A DNA stretch of 64,000 nucleotides, taken from positions 1 through 64,000 of the forward strand of contig JBAKBP010004294.1 in assembly GCA_037953745.1 (NCBI GenBank), written 5' to 3'. The stretch comes from Lithodes maja (taxonomy: Eukaryota; Arthropoda; Malacostraca; Decapoda; Lithodidae). How positions within the stretch are numbered: position 1 is the first letter of the stretch; every line of letters starts with the position of its first letter. Of the stretch, positions 51,182 through 60,827 are shown piece after piece. The notes beneath the pieces are model-generated. The model worked only from the letters and a program-made list of their open reading frames with translations, was not told where the DNA came from and ran no database searches. The position numbers were made by a program, and so were the translations under genes.

Positions 51182-54100
51182 ATGTCCATTTTGCAGTGGA
51201 ATCTTCGTAGTCTTAATGCTCAAAGGATTGACTTAAGTTTTCTTCTTTCTCTTCACTCCCCTAAGGTCGTTTGTCTTCAGGAGACTCGTCTTTTCTCTTC
51301 TCCTGTTCCCTTTCCTCATTACTCTTTTTATAGTTCTCCCCACTCTCTCCATGATACTTGTCTTCTTATTCATCGTTCTGTCCCTTTTGAAGAGCTGTCC
51401 TTTTCTACTCATTTCCCTTGCACCTTTGCTAGAGTCTATCTTGACCGCTGGTTGACAGTGGTTTCTGTATATTTGTCGCCTTCTCTTCCCATCGATTTTT
51501 CCGAATTCTCCGGGATTTTATCTAAGTTGCCCACTCCATTCTTAGTCCTTGGTTTTAATGGTCGGCACACCTTGTGGGGTGACAATGTTATTTCGCCCCG
51601 GGGTCGTCGGCTTGAACCTTTTCTCTCGGCCCGTAATCTTTTTATCCTTAATTCTGGTACTCCTACTCATTTTGATGCTCGGACTCGTACGTTTTCCTGT
51701 ATCGATCTTTCCCTGTGTTCCCCTTCAGTTTCCCTTGATTTTCATTGGTCAGTTCTCGAGAATTCTCACAATTCCGACCATTTTCCCATTCTCCTTTCTC
51801 TGACTACCTACTCTCCTACTCCTAACTCCCCTCGTTGGTGCTTCCAGCGGGCGGACTGGTCTTCTTTCGCTTCCCTTACTGTTCCTTCTTTGCTTCCTCC
51901 TCCTTTCTCGTCGGTCCGTGTCATGCTCTCGTTTTTTCTGGATCTGGTTTTCGGTGCTGCTTTGCCATCCATTCCCCGGACGTCTTGCCCTTTCTCGTCT
52001 AAATGCGTCCCTTGGTGGTCTCCTGAGTGTTCCAGGGCCCTCCGGGTTAAACGGGCGGCTTGGAAAAGTTTTCGCCGTAAGCGTCTCACCCCTGCTTCTC
52101 AGGAGTCATTTTTTCTCTTTCGCCGTGCGTCTGCTCTTTTCAGTCGTACTACCAAAGCCGCTAAACGCCGGAGTTGGGAGTCCTATGTTTCTTCTATTAC
52201 GTCTCGCACTCCTGTCGCTTCGGTTTGGAAACTTATTCGTAAGATCTCTGGTAAACATCTTCCCTTCCGTGCTCCAGTCCTCCGCATTGATGGTGTTTCT
52301 GTGGCAGACTCCGAAACAATTGCTGATCGATTGGGCTCGTACTTTAGCTCCGTTAGCAGTGGTTCTCACCTCTCTGCTGAGTTTCACTCGCTTAAAGTCG
52401 TTGCGGAAAGTACTCCAATTACTTTTAGTCTTTCCTCTGACGAATCCTATAATGCTCCTTTTTCCTCAACTGAGTTACGCACCGCTCTCCGTGCCTGTAA
52501 GAACACTTCTGAGGGTCCTGATGGTATCCATTATCTCATGCTCAAACATCTTTCTTCGCAAGCTCTGGTCTTCTTGTTAGCTCTCTATAACAAGATTTGG
52601 TCTTCTGGTGTTTTCCCTCCCTCTTGGAGTACTGCCCTGACCATACCTTTTCTTAAACCTGGCAAGTCTGGGTTCTCCCCACAGGACTATCGCCCTATTG
52701 TCCTTACCAGTTGCCTGTGTAAACTCTTTGAACGTATGATTAACGCTCGTCTCATGTGGATTCTTGAGTCGCGCCATTTGTTGTCTTCTTCCCAGTTCGG
52801 GTTCAGACGTGCTCGTAGTACGCTTGACCCCCTCCTTCGCTTGGATTCTTATATCAGGACGGCTTTTGCTCGTCGTCAAACTGTCATTGCTGTTTTTTTC
52901 GATCTCGAAAAGGCCTATGATTCTACCTGGAAGTACCACATTTTGCGTCAGCTCCGTTCTTGTGGCAATTCCGGTAATTTAGGAGTCTTTATTCAGAATT
53001 TTCTTTCTTCTCGGTCCTTTCGTGTCAGAGTCGCTTCCCACTTGTCTCGTCTTTACCCTCAGTTGGAAGGTGTCCCTCAGGGTTGTGTCCTGAGTACCGT
53101 CCTTTTTCTCATTGCTATCAACGGTATCGTGTCTTCTCTTCCTGTCGGGGTTCGGTCTTCCTTGTATGTCGACGACTTTGCGATTTACGCAGCCGACTCA
53201 GATATTGCTGCTTTAAGTCTTTTTATCCAATCCGCTATTCTGGCTGTTTCTTCATGGGCAACCCGCCACGGGTTCCGTTTTTCCACCTCCAAATCCTGCG
53301 CGATGTCCTTTACTCGTTGCCATTCTATTCCTCATCCTCCTCTTACTCTTTATGGTACTGCCCTCCCTTATCGTTCCTCTACTACTTTTTTGGGTCTTAC
53401 TTTTGATTCTCGTATTAATTGGTCCGCTCATGTTTCTTCTCTCAAGGTTGCTGCCTTACTCCGCCTCCGCCTTCTTCAGTCCTTGTCCCACCTCACTTGG
53501 GGTGCTGATCGAGCGCTTCTTCTTCGGCTTCATACTACGGTTCTTGTCCTCTCTAAGTTGGATTATGGCTGTCAAGTTTACTCTTCAGCCTCTGATTCTG
53601 TTCTCCATGCTCTTGATTCTGTTCATCACTCTGGTCTTCGTCTTGCCCTTGGTGCTTTTCGTTCCTCTCCTGTTGAAAGCCTCTATGCTGAGTCTGGTTT
53701 CCCTTCTCTTTATCGCCGTCGGGCTCTCCTGTCCCTTCGTTCTTACGCTCGCCTTCAACAATTCCCATCTTCACATCTTTCCCTTCCCCCTTCGGTCGTT
53801 GCTACTTTTTCGTCTCCCCCCCCCCCCCCCCCCCCCCCCCCCGTCTTGGTTCTCCGTTTTCTGTCCGCATGCTCTCGCTGCTCGCATCGTGCTCTTTCCC
53901 TGTTTCTAACGTCCTCCCTTTCCGCTTTTGCTCTTTTCCCCCCTGGCTTTTCCCTCGTCCTTCGGTTTGCCCTTCCATCCTTCCTTGTTCCAAGTCCTCT
54001 ACTTCTCCCCTCGTTCTTCGGTCTCGTTTCTTAGATCACCTCTCTCTTCACGCTGCAACCACTCCTGTGTTTACTGATGGCTCCAAGACGTCGGTAGGCG

Positions 54101-54893
54101 TGGGGTTTGCCGTCCTTTTTCCCACTTGCTCGTATCAATATTCTTTACCTCCCGTTGCCAGTATATTAACTGCTGAACTTTATGCTATTTTTATTGCCCT
54201 CCGTTTTATGTGTTCCTTCCCCTCCTCGTCCTTTACTTTGTTCTCTGATTCTCTCAGTGCTCTACTTCTCTTACAGTCCTCCCCTGCTCTACACCCTTTA
54301 GTTCTTTCCATTCAGGAATGGCTTTTCCGCCTTTCCGTCCGCAAAAAGCTTGTTCGTTTTTGCTGGGTTCCCAGTCACGTTGGCGTTTGCGGTAATGAGC
54401 GGGTTGATTGCCTTGCTCGTTCTGCTGCCGTGCGGGGTACCCGCTCCTCACTTGCTGTCTCGGCCTCTGATTTCTTCCCTGCCTTGTCCAGGTTTCTTTG
54501 GTCGAGGTGGCAGACTCAGTGGTCCGCTCTCTCCGTTAATAAACTTCATTCTGTCAAACCGTCCGTTTCTGGGTGGTCTGATCCCTCCCACCGTAATCGC
54601 CGATGGGAGACGGCTTTGGCCCGTCTCCGCATTGGCCACACCAGACTTACCCATTCGTTTTTAATGTCCCGTTCTCCTCCGACTCTTTGCTCGCGCTGTA
54701 CCGTTCAGCTTTCTGTCTCCATCTTTTCCTCGATTGCCCCTTATTTTCCGTTGCCCGCACGCGTTTCTTCCCTTTTCTGGCTTTCCTCCGCCGGCCGCCA
54801 TGTCTTGCAGATTTTCTTTCTGAATCTCCCTCGTTTTCTATCTCCCGTATTATGTCCTTCCTTCATCATGTTCGAGTTCTCGATGATATTTAG
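51182..54893 (+). pseudogene. LINE B ORF2: endonuclease with a lost catalytic Asp, RT, RNase H
   Basis: Same domain order as element A from ATG at 51182 (MSILQWNLRS). RT motifs are intact: GPDGIHYLMLKHL, VFFDLEKAYD, GVPQGCVLSTVLF, YVDD (~residue 662). RNase H motifs FTDGSKTS, AELYAI, FSDSLSAL and WVPSHVGVCGNERVD are present. Defects: the endonuclease reads LGFNGRHTLWGD where A has LGDFNCRHSLWGD, so the Asp of GDFN is gone by a 3-base deletion (51551); a 27-base C run at 53816-53842 puts RT and RNase H in different frames; and another frame change occurs near 54713 before the C-terminal zinc motif. The copy is therefore dead. Confidence 0.9.
53816..53842 (+). repeat. Poly-C run of 27 in LINE B
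   Basis: An expanded homopolymer in the RT-RNase H linker that causes the frame change; length may be uncertain in the assembly. Confidence 0.95.
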
Positions 54894-55266
54894 TTAACTT
54901 CCTTCCCGTCTTTACCTATTTCGTGCCACATGGCCTTTGTCGCCTGGTGCGTTGACTTCATTAATGTAATGTAATGCAATGTTTTCTTCCCTAGTCCTGA
55001 TCTCTTCTTAGCACTAGTTTGTTAGTGTTATATGCATTTTATACTATTAATATCTTGTCAAATGCACATTTGTTTGGATAGAATATTTAGACTTTATTTG
55101 TAGTTACTTTATTCATTCACAATTTAGCTGAATCTATAATTATTATAATATAAAACTTGCAAAATAACAAACCAAAACTTGCAGCATTTACCAGAACGTC
55201 CTGAACTTCAAAAATTGACTAATTTGATTGGGACCCAAACTCACTTACTCCTAATATAAGGATGTA

Positions 55267-55418
55267 CTATCATACAAAAAAGTATCCTTACTCTGGTGAA
55301 CGTTGAGTTTCATAAAGTGAGGTACGATTCGAGCTCAAACAATAGTTTCCATATTACTTCGTCCATTGAGTCTAAATGGTGCATGTCATTTTAGTAAGGA
55401 TACCTTTTTGTATGATAG
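55267..55418. mobile_element. Small TA-flanked MITE with near-perfect 26-bp inverted repeats
   Basis: Ends CTATCATACAAAAAAGTATC then CTTACT, and AGTAAGGATACCTTTTTGTA then TGATAG: one mismatch over 26 bp. TA at 55265-55266 and 55419-55420. No coding capacity. A young insertion in the G3 repeat. Confidence 0.85.
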
Positions 55419-55489
55419 TACTGTACATTGTATGTGGTGGTTTTGTTCTTTTATTTAAAAATGTGCATAAACCTTTACAAAAAAATAAA

Positions 55490-55640
55490 TAAACCATCCT
55501 GGTGGTGTAATGGTTAAGGTGGCAAAAATTCTGTGTGTGTGATAACCCGGGTTCGAATCCCGGTGGATCATATATACTTTAATTAATTTCATTGGCGGTG
55601 TTTGGTGTTGTGGTGAAATTTAAAAAATATAGATTATTTC
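55490..55640 (+). mobile_element. tRNA-derived SINE, family S1
   Basis: CCTGGTGGTGTAATGGTTAA (A box), CCCGGGTTCGAATCCCGG (perfect T-arm hairpin with B box), then the body TTAATTTCATTGGCGGTGTT. The acceptor ends pair poorly (four of seven), so it is not a functional tRNA gene. Confidence 0.75.
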
Positions 55641-55922
55641 CACATTGTGATTCTGATAATTTCTTATGTCTTCATATTGTGTCATCCCAGTTTTGGTTTG
55701 TTTATTTTGCAAGGTTTGTTATAAATTCTTTGCCTTTAATTACTTCTTGGTTGGTGCTTCAGTGTAGCAGTTCTTGCCTCATCCTTCAGCCCAGCCCTAG
55801 AGTTTTGTTGTGGTGCTCACGTGGTCCGGCTGAACTGGTGACATGGCCAAAAGTGTCTGCGTGTCTTCACGTTCCTAGATTTGTTCACCTCCTGCCCTTC
55901 CCTATCTTATCACCTTGATTAA

Positions 55923-56125
55923 CCCATTCAGTACCAGGGATGTTCTTTTTATCATAGTCTGGCAACTATTAGATAATTTATTTAACTTATGAAGGACTTC
56001 CAGCAATAATAGGGCTTCAAACTATCTCAACCAAACCTTTTAACTACCACAGATCCATCCTAAGCTGCATAATATCTTAATTTAGCTAGAATAAATGATA
56101 CCACACGTCGCTGGTACTCCAAGGG
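55923..56125. mobile_element. F1 MITE, complete, TTAA on both sides
   Basis: TTAA at 55919-55922 and 56126-56129. The left end is CCCATTCAGTACCAGGGATG; the right end read inward CCCTTGGAGTACCAGCGACG. 203 bp. Confidence 0.75.
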
Positions 56126-56330
56126 TTAATATCTTGCCATGAATCCCTGACTGACTGCATTTGCGCCAGAGTAATGTGACCATTTCAGTAGCGTACATAA
56201 TACAGTACCATAATTTTGTTTTCTGACCTAGCCTTTCTGGAACTGAAGCCCTTCAGTCATTAATGGCTGGCAATTTTTAATTTTTATTTATTTGTTTTAT
56301 AAATATTTGTGTTTATACAAACTGCCTATA

Positions 56331-56850
56331 GGTAGCGCCAACAAACTTAACTATGATCTTGACCCCTTAACTTCTTATAACTTAACTATGATCTTGACCC
56401 CTTAACTTCTTATAACTTAACTATGATCTTGACCCCTTAACTTCTTATAACTTAACTATGATCTTGACCCCTTAACTACTTATAACTTGACTATGATCTT
56501 GACCCCTTAACTTCTTATAACTTGACTATGATCTTGACCCCTTAACTTCTTATAACTTGACTATGATCTTGACCCCTTAACTTCTTATAACTTGACTATG
56601 ATCTTGACCCCTTAACTTCTTATAACTTAACTATGATCTTGACCCCTTAACTTCTTATAACTTGACTATGATATTGACCCCTTCACTTATAACTCAAAAT
56701 TAATGAAAGCAATCAGGCTGACATTTCTATCATTCGGGGAGAGTCCACCAGGAAATAGATGTTAATATTTACAGCCAGTTTGCTCGAGGCCCTTTTGACT
56801 TACGAAGAGGTCTGGGATAGAGATTTTTTTTAAAGTTCGTTGGCGCTGCC
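56331..56850. mobile_element. G-family TA MITE enlarged by a tandem array in its end
   Basis: Ends GGTAGCGCCAACAAACTTAA and, inward from the right, GGCAGCGCCAACGAACTTTA; TA flanks at 56329-56330 and 56851-56852. The right 150 bp match 3757-3963 in reverse orientation. The left terminal repeat is expanded by the array at 56345-56690. Confidence 0.85.
56345..56690. repeat. 35-bp minisatellite, about 10 units, made from a MITE terminal repeat
   Basis: The unit CTTAACTATGATCTTGACCC then CTTAACTTCTTATAA; later units have TTGACT for TTAACT. The same segment occurs once in the related element at 3757-3963 (read from the right: AACTTGACAATAATATTGAC then CCCTTAACTTCTTATAA). Confidence 0.95.
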
Positions 56851-57164
56851 TATAGTAAGGACCAATATATCTTTTTGTCTTCCTCTGTATCTCTGCTTGA
56901 TTAGCTGTTTATCTTGGTCTAATCCTTCAGGCAAGCGCTATGAGAGTTTTTTTGGGGGGGAACTCTGTGATCTGGTGAAACTAATTTATTGGAAATGTGA
57001 ATCTGAGTATTCTAAATATATTGTTAGTGATTGCAATAATAGATCCATACTATATAATGTAATCATTTTAGGAATTTACTTGCTTGTGGATTTTTTTACC
57101 CGCAATATTAAAAAGTGCCGATCAGCCTGGTCTTTTTCTTCTGTCTGTCCCGGACTTTCCAAGC

Positions 57165-57367
57165 TAACTAATTCCTTGAACGTGGCGATAGTGCGTTATG
57201 TGTGCGATTAGTTTGCTTGGGAAACCGATTAACTTGCTCATGTAGACCCTATGTGGTGGATTGTTTTATTAAAAAAAATCTTTTATTAAGCGTCGTTTCC
57301 ACAGCGACTTTGATTAGTTCTTTTGCGTTTATCTTGTCGTTTAAGTTTTGGTTAATTTATTTTAAAT
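57165..57367 (+). repeat. Dispersed repeat G3
   Basis: 'gtgcgttatgtgtgcgattagtttgcttgggaa' through ACCCTATGTGGTGGATTGTT to GTTTAAGTTTTGGTTAATTT. Confidence 0.7.
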
Positions 57368-57371
57368 TAAC

Positions 57372-57612
57372 CCCCTCAGACAGGATATATTAACTTTTTG
57401 ACGGGTTGGCAGACCGCCCGGTATTTCCCCTACAACTGTCATTCTCACACTGAGGGACTGTTAGAAGTCTGAGGAATTTGGGGTTGCCACCAATCGACAG
57501 ATTCTGATCTAACTTACTGAACTCAAAATGAAGCAGAAGTGTCTTATAACTTATTATTGAGCTATTTCCCTAGGCTCATATGACACGATCGTGTCATATG
57601 AGATGGAGAGGG
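57372..57612. mobile_element. TTAA-flanked MITE (241 bp) with a long internal palindrome
   Basis: TTAA at 57368-57371 and 57613-57616. Ends CCCCCTCAGACAGGA and, inward from the right, CCCTCTCCATCTCA. A perfect 28-bp palindrome at 57575-57602 (half-site CTCATATGACACGA) lies next to the right end. Confidence 0.65.
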
Positions 57613-57616
57613 TTAA

Positions 57617-57960
57617 AATTTAATACTTGCAAACAAAGCAAAGCAAAACTAAGACAAATAATAATAATAATAATTGTCTGGTTACTTATATAGCGCCCGT
57701 ATCTCCTTCGAGGATTCTCAAGACAATATGAAGTCAAATTAACATCAAAATCGCTATGGAAACCACGCTTACTGAAATAAAAGAACACAATCCACCACAT
57801 GGGTGTACATTACTACATGAGCAAGTTAATCTGGTTCCCAAGCAAACTAATCGCACACATAACCACGCACTATCGTCACGTTCAAGGAATTAGTCAATTT
57901 GAGAAGTCCGGGACGTTCTGGTAAATATTACTAAACTCTGCTTGAATAAAGAAACTACAT
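57617..57960 (-). repeat. Dispersed repeat G3, inverted copy with (AAT)n segment
   Basis: The reverse complement of the 42830-43115 layout (GTGGTGGATTGTGTTC etc. on the minus strand). It includes AATAATAATAATAATTGTCT then GGTTACTTATATAGCGCCCG, a tail-like motif that may be a separate small element. Confidence 0.65.
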
Positions 57961-57995
57961 GTCAAAATGTTCATTTAATACCAAATTTGCAACAT

Positions 57996-58110
57996 GACAA
58001 GACCTTAACAATAGTACAAAATACAAATATTGATAAGATATCTATAATACTGTATTACAACAACAAATACAAATATTGATAAGATATCTATAATACTGTA
58101 TTACAACAAC
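57996..58110. repeat. 46-bp tandem duplication
   Basis: 'tacaaatattgataagatatctataatactgtattacaacaacaaa' occurs twice. Confidence 0.9.
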
Positions 58111-58251
58111 AAATACAGCATCACTAACGATAGTGCTATCGGGTAGGTACCTGTAAGCATAGCGTGCCTCAAGTGACCCCTATCAATAACTACCCTACAA
58201 ATAACCTACATTTATTGTACAATAATAAACTAAGGAAATCGCAAAAGCAAG

Positions 58252-58860
58252 CAATTGATACTATCGACAATGAATACACATAATATAAAGACAAATCATT
58301 GATACTATCGACAATGAATACATATAATATAAAGACAAATCATTGATACTATCGACAATGAATACATATAATATAAAGACAAATCATTGATACTATCGAC
58401 AATGAATACATATAATATAAAGACAAATCATTGATACTATCGACAATGAATACATATAATATAAAGACAAATCATTGATACTATCGACAATGAATACATA
58501 TAATATAAAGACAAATCATTGATACTATCGACAATGAATACATATAATATAAAGACAAATCATTGATACTATCGACAATGAATACATATAATATAAAGAC
58601 AAATCCTTGATACTATCGACAATGAATACATATAATATAAAGACAAATCCTTGATACTATCGACAATGAATACATATAATATAAAGACAAATCATTGATA
58701 CTATCGACAATGAATACATATAATATAAAGACAAATCATTGATACTATCGACAATGAATACATATAATATAAAGACAAATCATTGATACTATCGACAATG
58801 AATACATATAATATAATATAATATAATACAATACATATAATATAAAGCCAAATCATTGCA
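58252..58860. repeat. 44-bp minisatellite, about 13 units
   Basis: The unit ATTGATACTATCGACAATGA then ATACATATAATATAAAGACA and AATC; two units have CTTGATA; the last has an expanded ATAAT run. Confidence 0.97.
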
Positions 58861-58879
58861 AAATATGAAATAGTAAAAA

Positions 58880-59045
58880 CAGATTTGTACACCCTATGTG
58901 GTGGATTGTGTTCTTTTATTTAATAATTTACATTTTAGTAAGCGTAGTTTCCACGTAGCGATTTTGATAATTTAATTTGACTTTATATTGTCCTTGTCCC
59001 AATTTTGGTTTTTAGTTTGCAAGTTTTACATTTTAATTAAACGGT
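58880..59045 (+). repeat. Dispersed repeat G3, 3' part
   Basis: CACCCTATGTGGTGGATTGT ... TTTCCACGTAGCGATTTTGA ... TTTGCAAGTTTTACATT. Confidence 0.7.
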
Positions 59046-59099
59046 ACACTTAACAAGAACAATCGATTAAGAAAATCGTCATCAATATTAATAATAGAC

Positions 59100-60110
59100 T
59101 CCTTTTCTTTCTCCCGTTACTTCCGCTCCCCGCCCTCGTTCTTCTGTTCTCCCTTTCTCCTCACTCTTTGCCCTGCTGACTTTATTAAGTTCTTCTCAGT
59201 CCCTCGTCATGGGCCACTGCTCACGGGTTTCATTTTTCTACGACTAAATCTTGTGCTATGTCTTTCACTCGTCGCCACGTTATCCCGCGTCCTTCCCTTG
59301 AACTGTGTGGTTCCGTTTTACCTTATCGCTCTTAGACTACCTTCTTGGGTCTTGTCTTTGATTCCCGTCTTAACTGGGCAGCTCATGTTTCCTCTGTTAA
59401 GGTTGCTGCTTTGCACCGTCTTAGTCTCCTGCAGACCCTGTCCCACCTCACTTGGGGTGCGGACCGTGCTCTCCTCCTTCGCCTTCACGTTGCCCTTGTT
59501 CTTTCTAAACTCGATTGTGGTTGTCAGGTTTACTCATCAGCCTCCGACACAGTCCTCCATAAACTTGACTCTGTTCACCATTTCGGTTTACGTCTTGCCT
59601 TGGGTGCTTTTCGCTCTTCCCCTGTTGAAAGCCTCTATGCTGAATCCGGCGTCGGGCCCTTCTCTCTCTCCGGTACTACGCCCGGTCGCTTCAGTTTCCT
59701 CCCTTGCAGACCTCTCTTCTTCCTACTGTTCCTGTTCCGTCTCATTCTCGCCTTCGGCCCCCTTTCCTTTCTCGTATGGATTCCTTACTTTCTCATTCTT
59801 CGTTTTCCCCCTTCCATGTTCTTTCGCTCCGGCTCAGTAAGTGTCCTCCTTGGCTCCTTCCTCGTATTTCCTTGTGTCCCTCTATTTTTCCTTGTTCTAA
59901 GTCCTCTACCCCGCCCTCAGTTCTTTGTTCTCGTTTCCTTGTACACCTTACACAGCATTCTTCTTCTACCCCGGCTTACACTGATGGCTCCCGTTCGTCT
60001 TCTGGCGTCGGGTTTGCCATCCTTTTTCCTTCTTGTTCTTATCGGTATTCTCTCCCTTCTCCAGCTGGTGTTCTGACTGCCGAACTTTACGCTATCTTCT
60101 TTGCCGTCCG
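59100..60110 (+). pseudogene. I-group LINE with a large internal deletion (element D)
   Basis: 59105-59205 matches ORF1 (compare 45009-45110: CTTTATTAAGTTCTTCTCAG against CTTTACTAAGTTTTTCTCCA). At about 59206 it jumps to the end of the RT domain (WATAHGFHFSTTKSCAMSF), so some 4 kb of ORF1-ORF2 is missing. The frame has a stop TAG at 59332-59334 and loses about 20 bases after AESG (59650). RNase H begins AYTDGSRSSSGVGFAILF and runs to AELYAIFFAV, where element C is inserted. It is closest to B. Confidence 0.8.
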
Positions 60111-60827
60111 TCCCCCTTGCCACATGACTCGTTGCCGCCGTTTGGGGGCTTCCGGGCTTGTAGGTGGAGCGGCCAAGGTTCTTGGCCGCTCTCCCTATCA
60201 CCTCCAACTAATTTTGTCTATGTCCTTTTCTTTCTCCTCCTTTCTAGTTTTCGTTTTTCCCTCTTCCGCTTTCTCCTGGGGCTGCCATCAGAGGCCGGTC
60301 TCCCACCCTTGAACTTTTGTGGTCCCGTCCCTCCCTTCCCTTCCGGTTGGCTTCCCTGCTTGCTTCCTTCCTTTCTCTTTAACTGCTTCGGAGGTAATAG
60401 TTTCCTTAGGGCTTCGCCTTGGTGTGTCTGATCACTCCACTGCTGAGTTGGCAGAGTCCACCTGGCGACAGGTGCTGCCGGCCAGGGCTCGCAAGGCTCG
60501 TTGCTGGAGGATAGGCACTATAGGGTTGCTTTGGGGTTTCTGACTCTCTTCTCTCTTCCCAGTGAGTGTGTCAGGTGACTACGCCGGCCCCGTTCTCCGT
60601 GGGACAAAGCTGCAGGACAAATGCCCGGGTTGTACAAGGTCCCTAGCTCAAAGCCGAGACCTGTCCCGTCTCAATTGGCCGCATTCTGGGTTTCGTGTCC
60701 CTGCGGAGGTCTTTCTCCCTTTCGTTGCCAGGGGCACCTGGTAACCGCAGTATCTTCTTCCATGCTTTACCCCCTTTTCTCTTGCTATGGTGACGACTTA
60801 TGCTTTTTTCCCTGTTCTTCCCTGTTT

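Larger units (their letters stand above)
50822..54975 (+). mobile_element. 5'-truncated I-group LINE of a related subfamily (element B)
   Basis: It starts in the ORF1-ORF2 spacer (TTCCCTCTTGTACGCG, as at 46946 in A and 63090 in C) and ends in TAATGTAATGTAAT. The long target duplication GCAATGTTTTC(TTCCCT) is at 43930-43940 plus 50817-50827 on the left, split by element A, and 54976-54992 on the right. The leader to 51181 is T-rich with repeated GTGTG(T)ATTTC and CATAAGTGTGT words. ORF2 is clearly diverged from A. Confidence 0.85.
55150..55740 (+). repeat. Dispersed repeat G3 pieces interrupted by a MITE and a SINE
   Basis: 'aaaacttgcaaaataacaaaccaaaacttgca' (inverted G3 end, 55156-55188), 'agcatttaccagaacgtcctgaac' (55186), TGTATGTGGTGGTTTTGTTC (55429) and TTTTGGTTTGTTTATTTTGC (55690). 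Confidence 0.6.

Noticed and set aside
49707..53842. Programmed frameshift between RT and RNase H, suggested by frame changes in the same linker of elements A, B and D
   Set aside because: The causes differ: one extra C in A, a 27-C expansion in B, a ~20-bp deletion in D. A shared slippery site is not seen.
55490..55570. Functional tRNA gene
   Set aside because: The T arm is perfect but only four of seven acceptor pairs form and the anticodon arm (AAAAATTCTGTGTGTG) does not fold properly.
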